Part shown: positions 1 through 9,990 of the stretch, one piece after another
Position numbering within the stretch: the first letter of the stretch is position 1
Layout: each line of letters opens with the position of its first letter
NCBI GenBank assembly: GCA_023053575.1
Contig: JAKZAP010000011.1
Location: forward strand, 806,001 to 870,000
Length of the DNA stretch: 64,000 nucleotides
Reading direction: 5' to 3'
Origin: Branchinecta lynchi
Taxonomy: Eukaryota; Arthropoda; Branchiopoda; Anostraca; Branchinectidae
Notes under the pieces: generated by a model
What the model was told of the DNA's origin: nothing
The model's database searches: none
The model's input: the letters and a program-made list of their open reading frames with translations, nothing else
Translations under genes and position numbers: made by a program

Positions 1-2260
1 TTATCGGATCTTAATGAAACTTGATATATGGAAGGAACTCGTGTCTCAGACCCTCCATTTTAAATCCAAACCGGATCCGGTGACATTGGGGGGAGTTGGA
101 GGGGGAAACCGGAAATCTTGAAAAATACTTAGAGTGGAGGGATCCGGACGAAACTTGGTGGAAAGTACAAGCACAAGTCCTAAATACATGGCTGATATAA
201 CCGGAACGGGTCCGCTCACTTTGGGGGAGATGGAGGGGGGGGAGAAGTCCGAATTTGTAGTGATCCCGCGAGTTCCGTGCTTCCTGATGTGCTGGAACGA
301 TGGAAATTGACAGGTATCTCTGGGACCCGACCAGATTAAATAGGAAATCGTCAATTCCCCGATTCGACCATCTGGGGGGGGGGGGGGGTGGAGGGAGGGG
401 GAAGCCAAAATTTGAGGTATTTTTATCTTGCGAACGAGTCATCAGATCTTGATGAAATTTTATATTTAGGATGACCTCGTGTCTCAGACGTCCCACTATA
501 AATCCGGACCGGATCCGATGACTCTGGGGGAGTTGGGGGGGGGGGGTCCCGATTTCTAGCGATCCCGCGAGTTCGGCATACTTCCTGATGTGCTAGGGCG
601 ATGAAACTTGGTAGGTATGTCAGGGACCCAAACAGGTTCACTTGAGAACAGCCCTTTCCCCAATCCGACCATACTGGGGAGAGTGGATGGATGGGGAGTC
701 CGGAATCTAGTGGCGTGTATAACTTTTGAACAGGTGATCGGATCTTGATGAAATTTTATATTTAGGATGACCTCGTGTCTCAGACATCTCACTTTCAATC
801 CGGGCCGGATCCGATGACACTGGGGGGAGTTGGAGGAGGGAACCGGAAATTTTGAGAAACGCTTAGAGTGGAGGGATCGGGATGAAACTTGGTGGGAAAA
901 ACAAGCACAAGTCCTAGACACGTCATTGACATAACCGGACCGGATCAGGGCACTGTGGGGGAGTTGGGGTCGGGGTCCGGATTTCTAGCGATCCCGCGAG
1001 TTCGGCATACTTCCTGATGTCCTAGGGCGATGAAACTTTGCAGGTATGTCAGGGATCCGAACATATTGACTTGAGAACAGCGGTTTCCTCGACCCGACCA
1101 TCGTGGGGGGAGTGGGTGGATGGGGAGTCCGGAATCTAGTGGCGTGCATAACTTTTGAACGGGTGATCGGATTTGAATGAAACATGTCTGGTTAGCTATC
1201 GCCTCGGACGTTCAGTGTCACGTCCGGGTCGGGTCCGACCCGACCATCGTGAGGGGAGTGGGTGGATGGGGAGTCCGGAATCTAGTGGCGTGCATAACTT
1301 TTGAACGGGTGATCGGATTTGAATGAAACATGTCTGGTGAGCTATCGCCTCGGACGTTCAGTGTCACGTCCGGGTCGGGTCCGATACCTGTGGGGATGGA
1401 GGGGGGGGGGGGAACTGGAGAAACTCTAAAAGCAGAGGGATTGGGACGAAACTTAATGGATGGAATAAGCATTAGGCCTAGATGAAATTGAAGGAGCCAG
1501 ATGGTTTCGGGGCTCTGTGGGGGGAGTTGGAGGGGTTTCCTGGAATTCCGGTAGTCGTGAGTTAGAATAGTTCCAGATGTAAAACGACAACGAAACTTTG
1601 CAGGCATATTAGCGACCCGAATTATCTTGACTTAAGAACCTGACACAACATACCCCCGGAAACTTCCGTTCCTAGATCCGAGCATTGTTTGAGGAGCACG
1701 AGAAGAGAAATATGGAAATTGACTTCTATAAATTGCAAACGAGTGGTCTGATTCGAGTGAAACTTTATGGGTGATACGAATCGATGGCCTCGACATGTAA
1801 AACATACGTTCGAACCATATGCGACCACGATTAGGGGAATTGGGGGTGGGGGGACTTTTGACATGTACAAAAACCAAACGGATGGACCGAATGAGATGCA
1901 AATTCGACAGTGCCGAGTTTATGCGGCCTAGATTTGTTATTTGGCGTCCGGGCCGAATTCCGCCAAGGTAGGGGGGGGGGGGGGGTACTGGAAACTTGCA
2001 GATAGGCTAAGCTCCAATTTCAGTAAAACTTGATGGACAGGAACAGGGAATTAAGAGATTGGGCCCGAACCGGCTCCGACAACGTTGGTGGGAGGGGGGG
2101 GGGGTATCGGAACTTTCCAAAAATGCTCAGATTCGAGTGAAACTTGATAGATGGTATAAAAGAAGATGCTTTAGGTGGTCGATTTTTTATATCCCGAACC
2201 AGATTCGGCCACGGTAGGTCGAGATAGAGTGGGTACCGGAAATCGTGTAGCACGTCTAGG
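1..2260. repeat. Array of ~150-bp GATGAAACTT/poly-G modules
   Basis: Module starts (GATGAAACTT and variants) occur near 147, 299, 451, 600, 747, 881, 1029, 1175 and 1321, 134-152 bp apart. Three module types alternate: A (continues TGGTGGGAA...AAGCACAAGTCCTA), B (AGGTATNTCAGGGACCC) and C (CCTCGTGTCTCAGAC). Each contains ACCGGATCCG-like text and closes with a G run. From 1400 on the modules are more diverged. Long minus-strand frames across it are by-products of the repetition. Confidence 0.85.
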
Positions 2261-2379
2261 GATCAAACAAATGGATTTATTGGGATGAAAGTTTGAACAG
2301 TCATTTGCATTTGCTACAGACAATCGAGACGATGCCGGAACTGCTCAGAAATGAGTGAAACTAAATATCCTATTTCTAT

Positions 2380-2490
2380 TTCCGAACCGCATTTTTGGAT
2401 GGCGGGTGTATTTTGTGACGTTCTCATCTACTTTCTTGTACAGCCTACTCGTACAAGTGCCATATGAGCTCGTAGCTCTTGTTGAATGTT
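2380..2490. repeat. Terminal motif of the module array
   Basis: Contains CATCTACTTTCTTGTACAGC and, at about 2447-2485, AAGTGCCATATGAGCT...AGCTCTTGTTG. The same text follows the module array at 62600-62680 and, inverted, precedes the inverted array at 8999-9040, so it is probably the end of the mobile unit. Confidence 0.6.
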
Positions 2491-2588
2491 GTAACATAAA
2501 CAGTAAAGAGTGCGAGCTGTGCTTTAAGTTTTAACAACTTATTACTGGATCTTCGCAGCTAATCAAAACACTGGTATTATCGATTTTC

Positions 2589-3640
2589 TGGATCCCAAAA
2601 CGTAAGTGGAGGGATACCTATGACATCGCAAAAATGTCCGTCTGACCGTCTGTCCGTCTGTCTGTGAGCACGATAACTCTCGTAGGGAATGAGATATTTT
2701 GATGAAACTTGGTGTGAGGGTTCATTGGGTCAAGGGTAAGGTCAAGTTCGTAGATGGGCTATGTAGCTCTACATTTAGGAGTGGGGTTCAAATTCAGGAA
2801 CAAACAAAATATTTTTAAACAGCTAATGTGATAGTCGACGATGGGTTAAGAAGACATGCTGAGCACGATAGTGAAAACCATTTTCTCGCCGGACAAGTAG
2901 TTCGTCCGGAATCCGGCAAAATCCGGAAAGTTGGTTAAAAGTAAAAGTTTTATATGGAGTTGATTAAATGGTCGATTTCGAGGTAAGAAGACATGCTAAG
3001 CGGAGGGTAAAATTCATTTTCGCGCCGAACAAGTAGTTCGTCCGAAATCCGGCGAAACCCGGAAAGTTGGTTAAAAGTAAAAGCGAGAGTAAAAGTTTCA
3101 TTTGAAGTTGATTAAATGTTCGATTACGGGTAAAAAGACATGCTGAACACGATGGTGAAAACCATTTTCTCGCCGGACAACTAGTTCGCCCGGAATCCGG
3201 CTAAAACCGGAAAATTTGTTAAAAGCAAAAGTTCGATTTGATGACAGATTAAGGGGTAAGAAGAGTGGTGAGTCTGTATATGACAATCATTTTTTACTCG
3301 GACATATTTAATCCGAATCCGGTTGTAACCGGAATTTCTTGTAAGTCAAACTTTTATTCAGAGTTGATTAGATGTTCTTTGTAGGGATAAGGAGATACGC
3401 TGGATTTGTTTCTGAATTATTTTTTTTGCTGGACTAGTAGTTCGCTCGGATTTCGGGCAAAACCGGAAACTTGGCAGAAGTAAAGCAGGAAGTCTCTGTC
3501 AGTATCGTCAAAATAGATATGGCTCATAGAGGTATATCCGAACTTGGTTTTCTCTGATGATTAGCCTGGAAGACAAGACCCGATTGTCTGAATCAAATAT
3601 TAGATTTGTGGGATCCCATCGACACCTTTGATCTTGTTGG
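2589..3640 (+). mobile_element. 1-kb GGGATCCC element, copy 1
   Basis: Begins TGGATCCCAAAACGTAAGTG and ends GGGATCCCATCGACACCTTTG. The head has a CCGTCTGTCCGTCTG run and TTTGATGAAACTTGG; the body has four to five ~130-bp units with AAGAAGACATGCTGA...CCGGACAAGTAGTTCG. Five other copies lie in the window. No coding capacity is seen. Confidence 0.8.
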
Positions 3641-3856
3641 TACAGAGCGTAGCCTATGCATTCTGATATCAACCATGTTATAGGGTTTACTGCTGCTTCC
3701 AAGGAGTGTAAAAGCTTGGCATAAAACCCTGGGCTATTTGCGCATTTAGTTTGAAATATTGCAATTTTCTGGCAGAAGCATCCTGCCCTTGACCGTCAAC
3801 CACAAGCTCAACTTTCTAATTAGTTTATCAGGTAGTGAAAATTACCAAAAAGTTTC
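3641..3856. other. Unremarkable spacer before tRNA-Asn
   Basis: I see no gene or repeat here; the tRNA 3' trailer lies at its right end. Confidence 0.5.
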
Positions 3857-3930
3857 CGCCCCTGGGTGGGCTCGAACCACCAGCCTTCCGGTTAACAGCC
3901 GAACGCGCTAGCCAATTGCGCCACAGAGGC
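3857..3930 (-). tRNA. tRNA-Asn (GTT)
   Basis: 74 nt, full cloverleaf. The acceptor stem GCCTCTG/CAGGGGC has one G-T pair and G is the discriminator. D arm GCGC/GCGC, anticodon loop CTGTTAA with anticodon at 3894-3896, T arm with GGTTCGAGCCC. Very close to animal tRNA-Asn(GTT). No intron; CCA is not encoded. A and B box promoter sequences are intact, so it is probably functional. Confidence 0.95.
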
Positions 3931-4105
3931 TTGAGAAATTCAAACACTCCACTTTAAATAGGTGTTTTTAAAGGGTGGCAAACCGGTTTCTTTTCTCACC
4001 GCAAACTGTTTTATGGAGACCAGATAGAAGCTCGAAATTCAAGTTTCAGTGTTTTCAGTATTTTGCTTTCAAAATTCAGACTTGATATTAGTACCTTAGC
4101 CTCTG

Positions 4106-4255
4106 ATGGGTGAGTGCCAAGTAAGAGCGAACGTTTTCAATAAGGAGCACAAGGGAGGAGAAAAACAGCATTTGATACTTACTGATGATAGTGATGATAG
4201 CTCTGACTACGGAACTCCTAATCTAAACAGAAGAAATCCTGCTCGCTACTACAAG
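4106..4255 (+). CDS. Orphan first coding exon candidate (possible alternative DPP N-terminus)
   Basis: ATG followed by 50 codons, starting MGECQVRANVFNKEHKGGEK and ending NRRNPARYYK, closed by a GTAAAG donor. An in-frame TAG sits at 4097-4099, so the start is well defined. The composition is hydrophilic with an acidic/Ser patch (TDDSDDSSDYGTP) and a basic end, typical of a cytosolic tail. It ends in phase 0, exactly what DPP exon 2 needs, so splicing over about 21 kb would give a longer-tailed isoform. DPP6 and DPP10 are known to use alternative first exons. It may equally belong to an unrelated gene; I do not recognise the protein. It lies in a repeat-free patch just beyond tRNA-Asn. Confidence 0.5.
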
Positions 4256-4865
4256 GTAAAGTCCTAGATGGGTATTTACTATATTTCCTACTATCCACGC
4301 GAAAGCTAAAGTAACATTCACACCAAGGTGTTATCATATTTTTGGCAATGTACTGTTTGCCAATTGCAATTCCCGTTTGTATTTCTTCGTATTATGATTA
4401 AGTTGTTGAAATTCCGTGATTCCGAGGAACTTTCTTCCGTACCAGCGCCTCGGCCAGCTCAGGGTATCAAATTGCTTTGAAAATTACCATAGTACGTGAA
4501 TTATATCGTAATCCAGAACTTTCCGTGCGATCGGTTGCCCACGTACTCTTGATTTAGGTGTGCACCAAGTGCCGCGGTACCTGGCGTGTGCCAGCACCGA
4601 TTGCCACGTGCTGGAAAAAAAAATCAGCATATTTAGAAGCGTTAAACTGCCAAATTTACGGTTGGCATCGCTGGTTTCGGCTGGTGCCGTAAAAGTGTGA
4701 AGGCTAGGCCGAGTGCCTGGTAGCGGGGTAACCCCTCGTTTCCATGTGCAAGGGTTGATGGTGCCTTTTCAGACTGCAACCGTCCGATCCTCGGTCCGGC
4801 CCTGGTCGTCTCTCCGCAGCATAAAAGCAGCCCTGCGCTCGGCCTATCTTTAATATTGGCTACAT
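4256..4865. other. Spacer with degenerate GC block
   Basis: AT-rich to 4440. Then a block around 4570-4890 rich in GGTGCCG/CGGCACC-like words resembles the hAT-type element at 27455-27667, but is too diverged to delimit. Confidence 0.35.
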
Positions 4866-5278
4866 AGGACACCTGAACGATGAGTACCATGTATCATCCC
4901 TATCTGTATGACTTCCGTTAACATTGCCTGCAGAAAACCCAATCCAAATACGAAATAGTGTTTCGAAGCTATGATTTTTGCTCCATTTTGCATCTGTCCT
5001 TATTTCAGTACCGGACAATTTTAGAAATGCACAGATGTGTCCAATTCTTCTGGAATATTTTTTAACAAGCTAAGCCGAAACGTATATCTAGAAGAAATTC
5101 TAATACGATCCGGCCAGCGCTGTACCCGGCCCCGGCCAGCGCTTTTTGTCTTGGAGTCTGCATGTGCAAACCTCCAGAAACGAACATCCCTATTTCGAAA
5201 ACGTCACGCTCAGGAGAAGAATGCTGAAATGTATTCTCCATGGTGTGTTCAAGTATGCTTTCATTGTTCAGGTGTCCT
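4866..5278. mobile_element. piggyBac-type MITE, copy 1
   Basis: The termini AGGACACCTGAAC and TTCAGGTGTCCT are inverted; TTAA follows the right end, while the left TTAA is lost. It is about 85-90% like the inverse complement of 26337-26765 by eye, which has TTAA on both sides. Confidence 0.75.
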
Positions 5279-5287
5279 TTAACCAGT

Positions 5288-5512
5288 CTAGTACACTAGC
5301 CTTTTTTCAGTCGCGGTGCTCAAACGTCAAGCACCATGCCTGAGTGCTGAGCACTGTACCTTGAAATTCATGCATGGTGCACTGTATGCTGAAATCCATG
5401 CACCATGCATGAACTTCAAGGCTCGCTTCAAGGTACTGTGTTCAAACGTCTAGCACTCAGGCATGGTGCTAGACGTTTGAGCACCGTTACTGAAAAAGGG
5501 CTAGTGTACTAG
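5288..5512. mobile_element. TA-flanked palindromic MITE, 225 bp
   Basis: About 60 bp at each end are inverted complements: CTAGTACACTAGCC with GGTGCTCAAACGT and AGCACCATGCCTGAGTGCT on the left, mirrored on the right to GGCTAGTGTACTAG. TA at both junctions suggests a Tc1/mariner-like target site. The centre has CATGCATGGTGCA palindromes. Confidence 0.75.
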
Positions 5513-6885
5513 GCTGTTGTAAACTTTCAGTTTCATTTTTGAGAAATTACAGAACCACAAGTGCATTCACTCTCTTCAAGTTGTAAGAGTCATCCCGTTG
5601 AGGGATGACCTACCAGTTCCTCATGCAGTATGCTGCAAACTCCCTGAACCTCATCAGTTCATAATTAACATTGGCACTTCTGTGAGCTTGAAAATATTTC
5701 GATATTACTGATAATACATATAAAATATGCATTCTTTCGTTTTTGTTTTCTGCATTTGTCCAAGTGTGCCAGCTTGCATCTTTTTGTCGTGGTCCATACA
5801 CCGAGTCTATACAACGTCTATACGAGGCGTTACGGACAGTGTTTTAAACACTATCCTTCCGAAACTTTGAATGCATTCTTTTTTTCTTTCTTTTCTGCCT
5901 TGTTACCCCCTTCCTAAGGATGAATTTGAAGGAAAAAATCTTTTCTTTTTTTTTAATTATAAATTGTTGCCATTTTTGGTTTTGCATAATTATTGAATTG
6001 CTTGACTAAAATAAACGTGTGATGGTTCTGATGATGATCGTAGTATACCAGACGAGACAACAAATATTGTTTGTTTTTTTGTAATAGGCTACCGTATGAA
6101 ATGTTTTTGAATAATAAACACTGAGTTGACCCGGGGATCAAATAAAACTGTAAGCCCAGGGGCGTCATTCGGGGGGGGGGGGGGGGGGGGGGTAAAATGC
6201 TGTAAAGCCTAGTTGACGGGGCGCAAAACTGAATATGTATACACTCTTTATATAAATATAACTCTTTATGAATAGACTGTTTCGTGTCGTTAATCACTTA
6301 AGTATTTTCGGTCTCACCTATGTAAGAGTCACGTTGAAGGATGCAGAAGGGGGTGCAGGACGACCCCATTTCCTCGCCCCCTCTTAAGTTTCTAGTCAGA
6401 GATATGATGGTACCAGCAGGCGCATTTGCACAGTTTCTTGCTCGTCATAACTCATGAGAGACGCACAGACCAGAGGACGCTGTCAGATAAAAGAGAGGAA
6501 ATCAGCTTTTTGCACATCCGTAATCTCCGGCCTTTCCGCTTGGCAGCGCAAAGCGTGAGTAGCCTTGAAAATTTGATTCCGTGTTAGTATACATTGGGAC
6601 ACGTTATGCCAAGACTGTGCAAGCGGGTTTTTGGTTAAACTTTCGTCAGTGTAGTTCATCTAGTCATTCCGTGCAATACAATACCGGACCGATAGTGCTG
6701 GAAATATATCATTGAGGTCTAGGTAAGGTTTTTTAATTTTATAACTTTAATTTTTGCTGTAATTGTGTTTTGCTTTTTTATGTGCACCTCGCGAACAAAA
6801 GTGTTCTCGTTGGGAGCATTTTTCAATTAAATCAAATTTAATTTTAATTAAAAATCTAAAGAAGCTCAGTTTTGATAAAGCAATA
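5513..6885. other. AT-rich spacer with a truncated G-run hAT end
   Basis: No gene recognised. CAGGGGCGTCATTCG followed by about 22 G at 6157-6192 matches the left end of the CAGGGGCG hAT elements (see 8461-8772). The remainder is unassigned. Confidence 0.45.
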
Positions 6886-7170
6886 GTGCAAAACGGATAC
6901 GTCAGCTGAATCTGATTGGAGCTATATTTCGGCCCTTCTTGGCAAGGGTCCTCTTCAGGCTCAAAACCGCTCAAGTTCGAAAAATTAAATTGTGAATCTT
7001 TAGTTTTTTGTGTCCCGCAAGTTCTTTTTTCCAGCTTGAGCGGTTTTGAGCCTGAAGAGGACCCTCGCCAAGAAGGGCCTAAATATAGCTCCAATAAAAT
7101 TCAGCTGACGCATCCGTTTTGCACTATCAATCATGATTCGCAGTCAGCTTGGGCTGAAGGAATATTTATA
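6886..7170. mobile_element. Long-palindrome MITE with asymmetric tail, copy 1
   Basis: GTGCAAAACGGATACGTCAG at the left and its near complement at 7105-7124. Inside, CCCTTCTTGGCAAGGGTCCT and CTCAAAACCGCTCAAG are inverted too, arms about 95 bp. The tail GATTCGCAGTCAGCTTGGG at 7135-7160 is shared with the copy at 41197-41490. Confidence 0.8.
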
Positions 7171-7229
7171 AAGCAATAGCCTAGTGCAACTGACAAAGAG
7201 ATAGTTAAATAAAAAAAAACTAAAGACAC

Positions 7230-7460
7230 CAGTCCATACTCTATATAAGTCCAAAACACACCAGCGCTCCTCAGGAAGAAGGAGTAAGCGTGTCCGTACG
7301 ACTCATACCGAGACTCAAACTCAACGACTCAAATCCTGTGTCAATCAATCACCGCGATCTTTGGTAGCAGATGTGACACTTCTGCCTTTCTTCCGCTAGA
7401 TACCTGGAGAGGCCGGAGATTTTTCATCGGCAAGGAGAGATAGTCATCAAGAGTATCATG
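7230..7460. mobile_element. Right arm of a foldback element (ATACTCTT family)
   Basis: Reads CTCAGGAAGAAGGAG, then CTCAACGACTCAAATCCTG, CCGCTAGATACCTGG and GCAAGGAGAGATAGTCATC, ending AAGAGTATCATGG. It matches the right half of 44450-44930 and the inverse of 35750-35908 and 41720-41925. Confidence 0.6.
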
Positions 7461-7515
7461 GTCGCAGTCCGCAGCATTCACTTTCTTCAGACCGGAAAAA
7501 AAGCTCTTACATACT

Positions 7516-7965
7516 CCCTTCTATGGTACGCATTTTGGGTCAAATTTGGCAGAAATGTTGCCGAGAATGCACGAAATGTCGCCAAGATTTTGTGTGTGTA
7601 TCCGAGAGTGCACTGCTTGTTGCCGAGAATGACAACGTTGTAGCCGGGATTGCCACTGAAAAACCTGTCACCGAGAAATATGTGTTCGAAACCAAAAATC
7701 TAGTTCCCGAGACGGAACAAAGTGTCGCTGAGATTTCCCGTAATGTCGCCGAGAATACGTGATATTTAGCCACGCTTTTCAGTGGCAATCTCGGCTACAA
7801 AGTTGTCATTCTCGGCAACAAACATTGAAGTCTCGGATACACAGAAAAAATCTCGGCGACAAAAACAGCATTCTCGGCTACATTTCATGCATTCTCGGCG
7901 AAATTTCATGTATTCTCAACAACATTTTTACCAATTTTGACCCAAAATGTATGCCATACCCTTCA
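7516..7965. mobile_element. Foldback element with GCCGAGAAT phrase arms
   Basis: The outer inverted ends TATGGTACGCATTTTGGGTC and GACCCAAAATGTATGCCATA flank two arms made of GCCGAGAAT (left) and ATTCTCGGC (right), spaced about 20-40 bp with variable text between. Both overlapping frames across it (7458-7643, 7523-7762) are artefacts of this repetition. Confidence 0.75.
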
Positions 7966-8115
7966 GTCCTTGCGACCGGTGAAGTTGACGAAACAGTTCC
8001 AGTTCGTTTTATCAAGGCATAAACAAACAAAACACCCTACTAAGCTCCACGGCCTGCATTGCCAACAGCTATCTTTTTAAAGTATCCTTCAGACTAAAAA
8101 AAGAGGGTTTACCCA

Positions 8116-8266
8116 CAGTCCCGTATTCAGGAATTTATTTCGGAGGGGGGGGGGGGGGGGTCTTGCGGCGGTCAGTCCAAAAAGTACAAAAAAGACATAG
8201 ATCAGTGGGAAAAGCCTCTAAAAATGATTACTTTTGTATGTTTCGGTGGGGGGGGGGGGGGGGGGG
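8116..8266. mobile_element. G-run hAT MITE (CCGTATCCAGG type), truncated
   Basis: CAGTCCCGTATTCAGGAATT, a long G run, then the AAAAAGTACAAAAAAGACAT core and a second G run. The right terminal repeat is missing. Complete copies lie at 17595, 28248 and 29834. Confidence 0.7.
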
Positions 8267-8452
8267 CAACTGCTGCACACCCTTTCCCGGCACCCGGTGC
8301 TTCTACACATGTTGACATTGACTTACATATTTCCCGCTTCTACACATTGATTACAATGTTCTAACATGTGGCAAACAATGCCAACACCGGGCACGTGCTG
8401 GACACTAAAATCGAGCGTGGGCAACCCCTCAGATAAAAGCTCTTGCCTACTC
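8267..8452. repeat. Diverged copy of the GGGCAACCCCTCAG element
   Basis: Shares CTGCTGCACACCCTTTCC, ACATGTTGA, GTTCTAACATG and GTGGGCAACCCCTCAG with 27455-27667. The left boundary is lost against the preceding G run. Confidence 0.55.
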
Positions 8453-8460
8453 CCTTCACG

Positions 8461-8772
8461 CATAGGCGTTACTAGCCAAATTTTTTTTTTTTGGGGGGGG
8501 GGGGCGAACAAGGAATTTACCGACTTGGCTGGTAATTTTACCGACTGTTTTTTTCAGAAAAAAACGACAGTTTTGAAAAAAAAAGTCGACTGATTTTCAG
8601 GAAAATCTACTGTTTTGACAAAAAATCTACTGATTTTCAGAAAAACGACTGTTTTCATGAAAATAATCAACTGTTTTGTGGCGCGTCGCGCCGCCGACTA
8701 GGCTGTTTTTTACCGACTGGCAGACAACATTGGGGGGGGGGGGCGTCCCCCCCCCCAGTCGTGATGCCCCTG
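8461..8772. mobile_element. G-run hAT MITE (CAGGGGCG type) with CGACTG repeats
   Basis: The left end CATAGGCGTTAC and the right end GTGATGCCCCTG are inverted. The flanks CCTTCACG and CCTTCACA form a 7/8 target duplication. The inside has G runs and recurring CGACTG(TTTT) words. A relative lies at 24994-25302. Confidence 0.7.
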
Positions 8773-8780
8773 CCTTCACA

Positions 8781-9240
8781 TCGAGAGCCTTGCTTCCGTT
8801 AAAGTCGACGAAAAAATCTTACTTGATTCTCCAGAACGTGAATATTTTACGAAAATTCAGAGTTGAAATTTTCCTCAGCTTTAAACGCAAGTAAGTAGAA
8901 GAGAAATTAAATAAAAATCGTTACTTGATTATAAATTCAGCCAGTTGTTCAGGAGAGACCTTGGATTTATGAGATGAGAAATGCCTTCCATGAAAGCAAT
9001 CAACAAGAGCTGATAGCTCATATGGCACTTGTAAGAATAGTTCTTATGTTTGCATTTGCAGTTGTCAAGGTATGATCTGTCTCCGATATTCCTTTGATCA
9101 AAAGACGGGGTTGATCTACTAAATTTGAAATGGTTCTTCCGCTCGTTGCCAACTGTTGCAGAATGGATTTTGTAGTACTCTGGTTCCAGTTCGCGTATGA
9201 CTCAATCGATGGTAGCAGCAAATACTGTAGCTGTTATAGT
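8781..9240. repeat. Spacer with inverted array-terminal motif
   Basis: CAACAAGAGCTGATAGCTCA-TATGGCACTTG at 8999-9036 is the terminal motif of the module arrays, inverted. The rest is unassigned. Confidence 0.5.
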
Positions 9241-9990
9241 TCTGTATCCGAACTGGATCTGACCAAGAAGTAGATGGGTTTTCACGAGAATTCCGGTGGA
9301 CCTCTTCGTACCCTGCACATGGACATCAGAGTTGATCCGGAATTGAAATGGAACACCTGAGGCATTAACTCTTGCCATTTATCAAGTTCTATTCACATCC
9401 GATAACCCATTCGAAATTATGTATGCCACTAGATTCCGGATTAATGTAATCGGGGAAGTGATTATTTCCAAGTCAATCTGGTCCAGTCCCTGATAACTAC
9501 CAAGGTTTCTTCGTAGAGCTAACCTAGAAGTCCCCAAGTCGTGATCACCAGTATCGCGGAAAAACCGCCTTCAGCTCAACCAGAATGCCCCGGTACCAGT
9601 CCTGCTATGCAATAATGTATATAGGGTTTATGCTTATTGTCCCCACCAAGTTCCATCCCGGTCTATCGGCTTGAGAGTTTCACGAAATTGACGAGCTCCC
9701 CCCCCCCCTCCAGCTCCCCCCCAGTTATTAGATCTGGTCGGACTTGTGAACTGAAAATCTGAAATAATCATTCTTGACAAACTGTCAAGTTCCATGTATG
9801 TCCGATCACCGTTCCAAAGGTATGCATGTCACTAGACTCCGGATTCCTCATCTCCCCACTCCCCCCACGATGATCAGATAAGTGAAGGGACTGTTTGATG
9901 TACTCATTGCCAGACTCTCTTTTCGAGTCGGCGCTGGATTCCCAAGTCCCTACGTCAGCAGAATGAATCATTCGTGAATAGTTAGCAACG
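9241..9990. repeat. Inverted module array, diverged
   Basis: Reads as the complement of the array at 1-2260: CCAAGTTCCATCCCG, CCCCCC runs, AACTGTCAAGTTCCATG, TCACTAGACTCCGGATT. About four modules can be traced. Confidence 0.65.

Noticed and set aside
11..2253. Many Pro-rich minus-strand frames
   Set aside because: They translate C runs and GATGAAACTT modules (IKFH repeats); repetition explains them.
5037..5282. 81-codon + frame as a gene
   Set aside because: Part of the piggyBac-type MITE also found inverted at 26337-26765.
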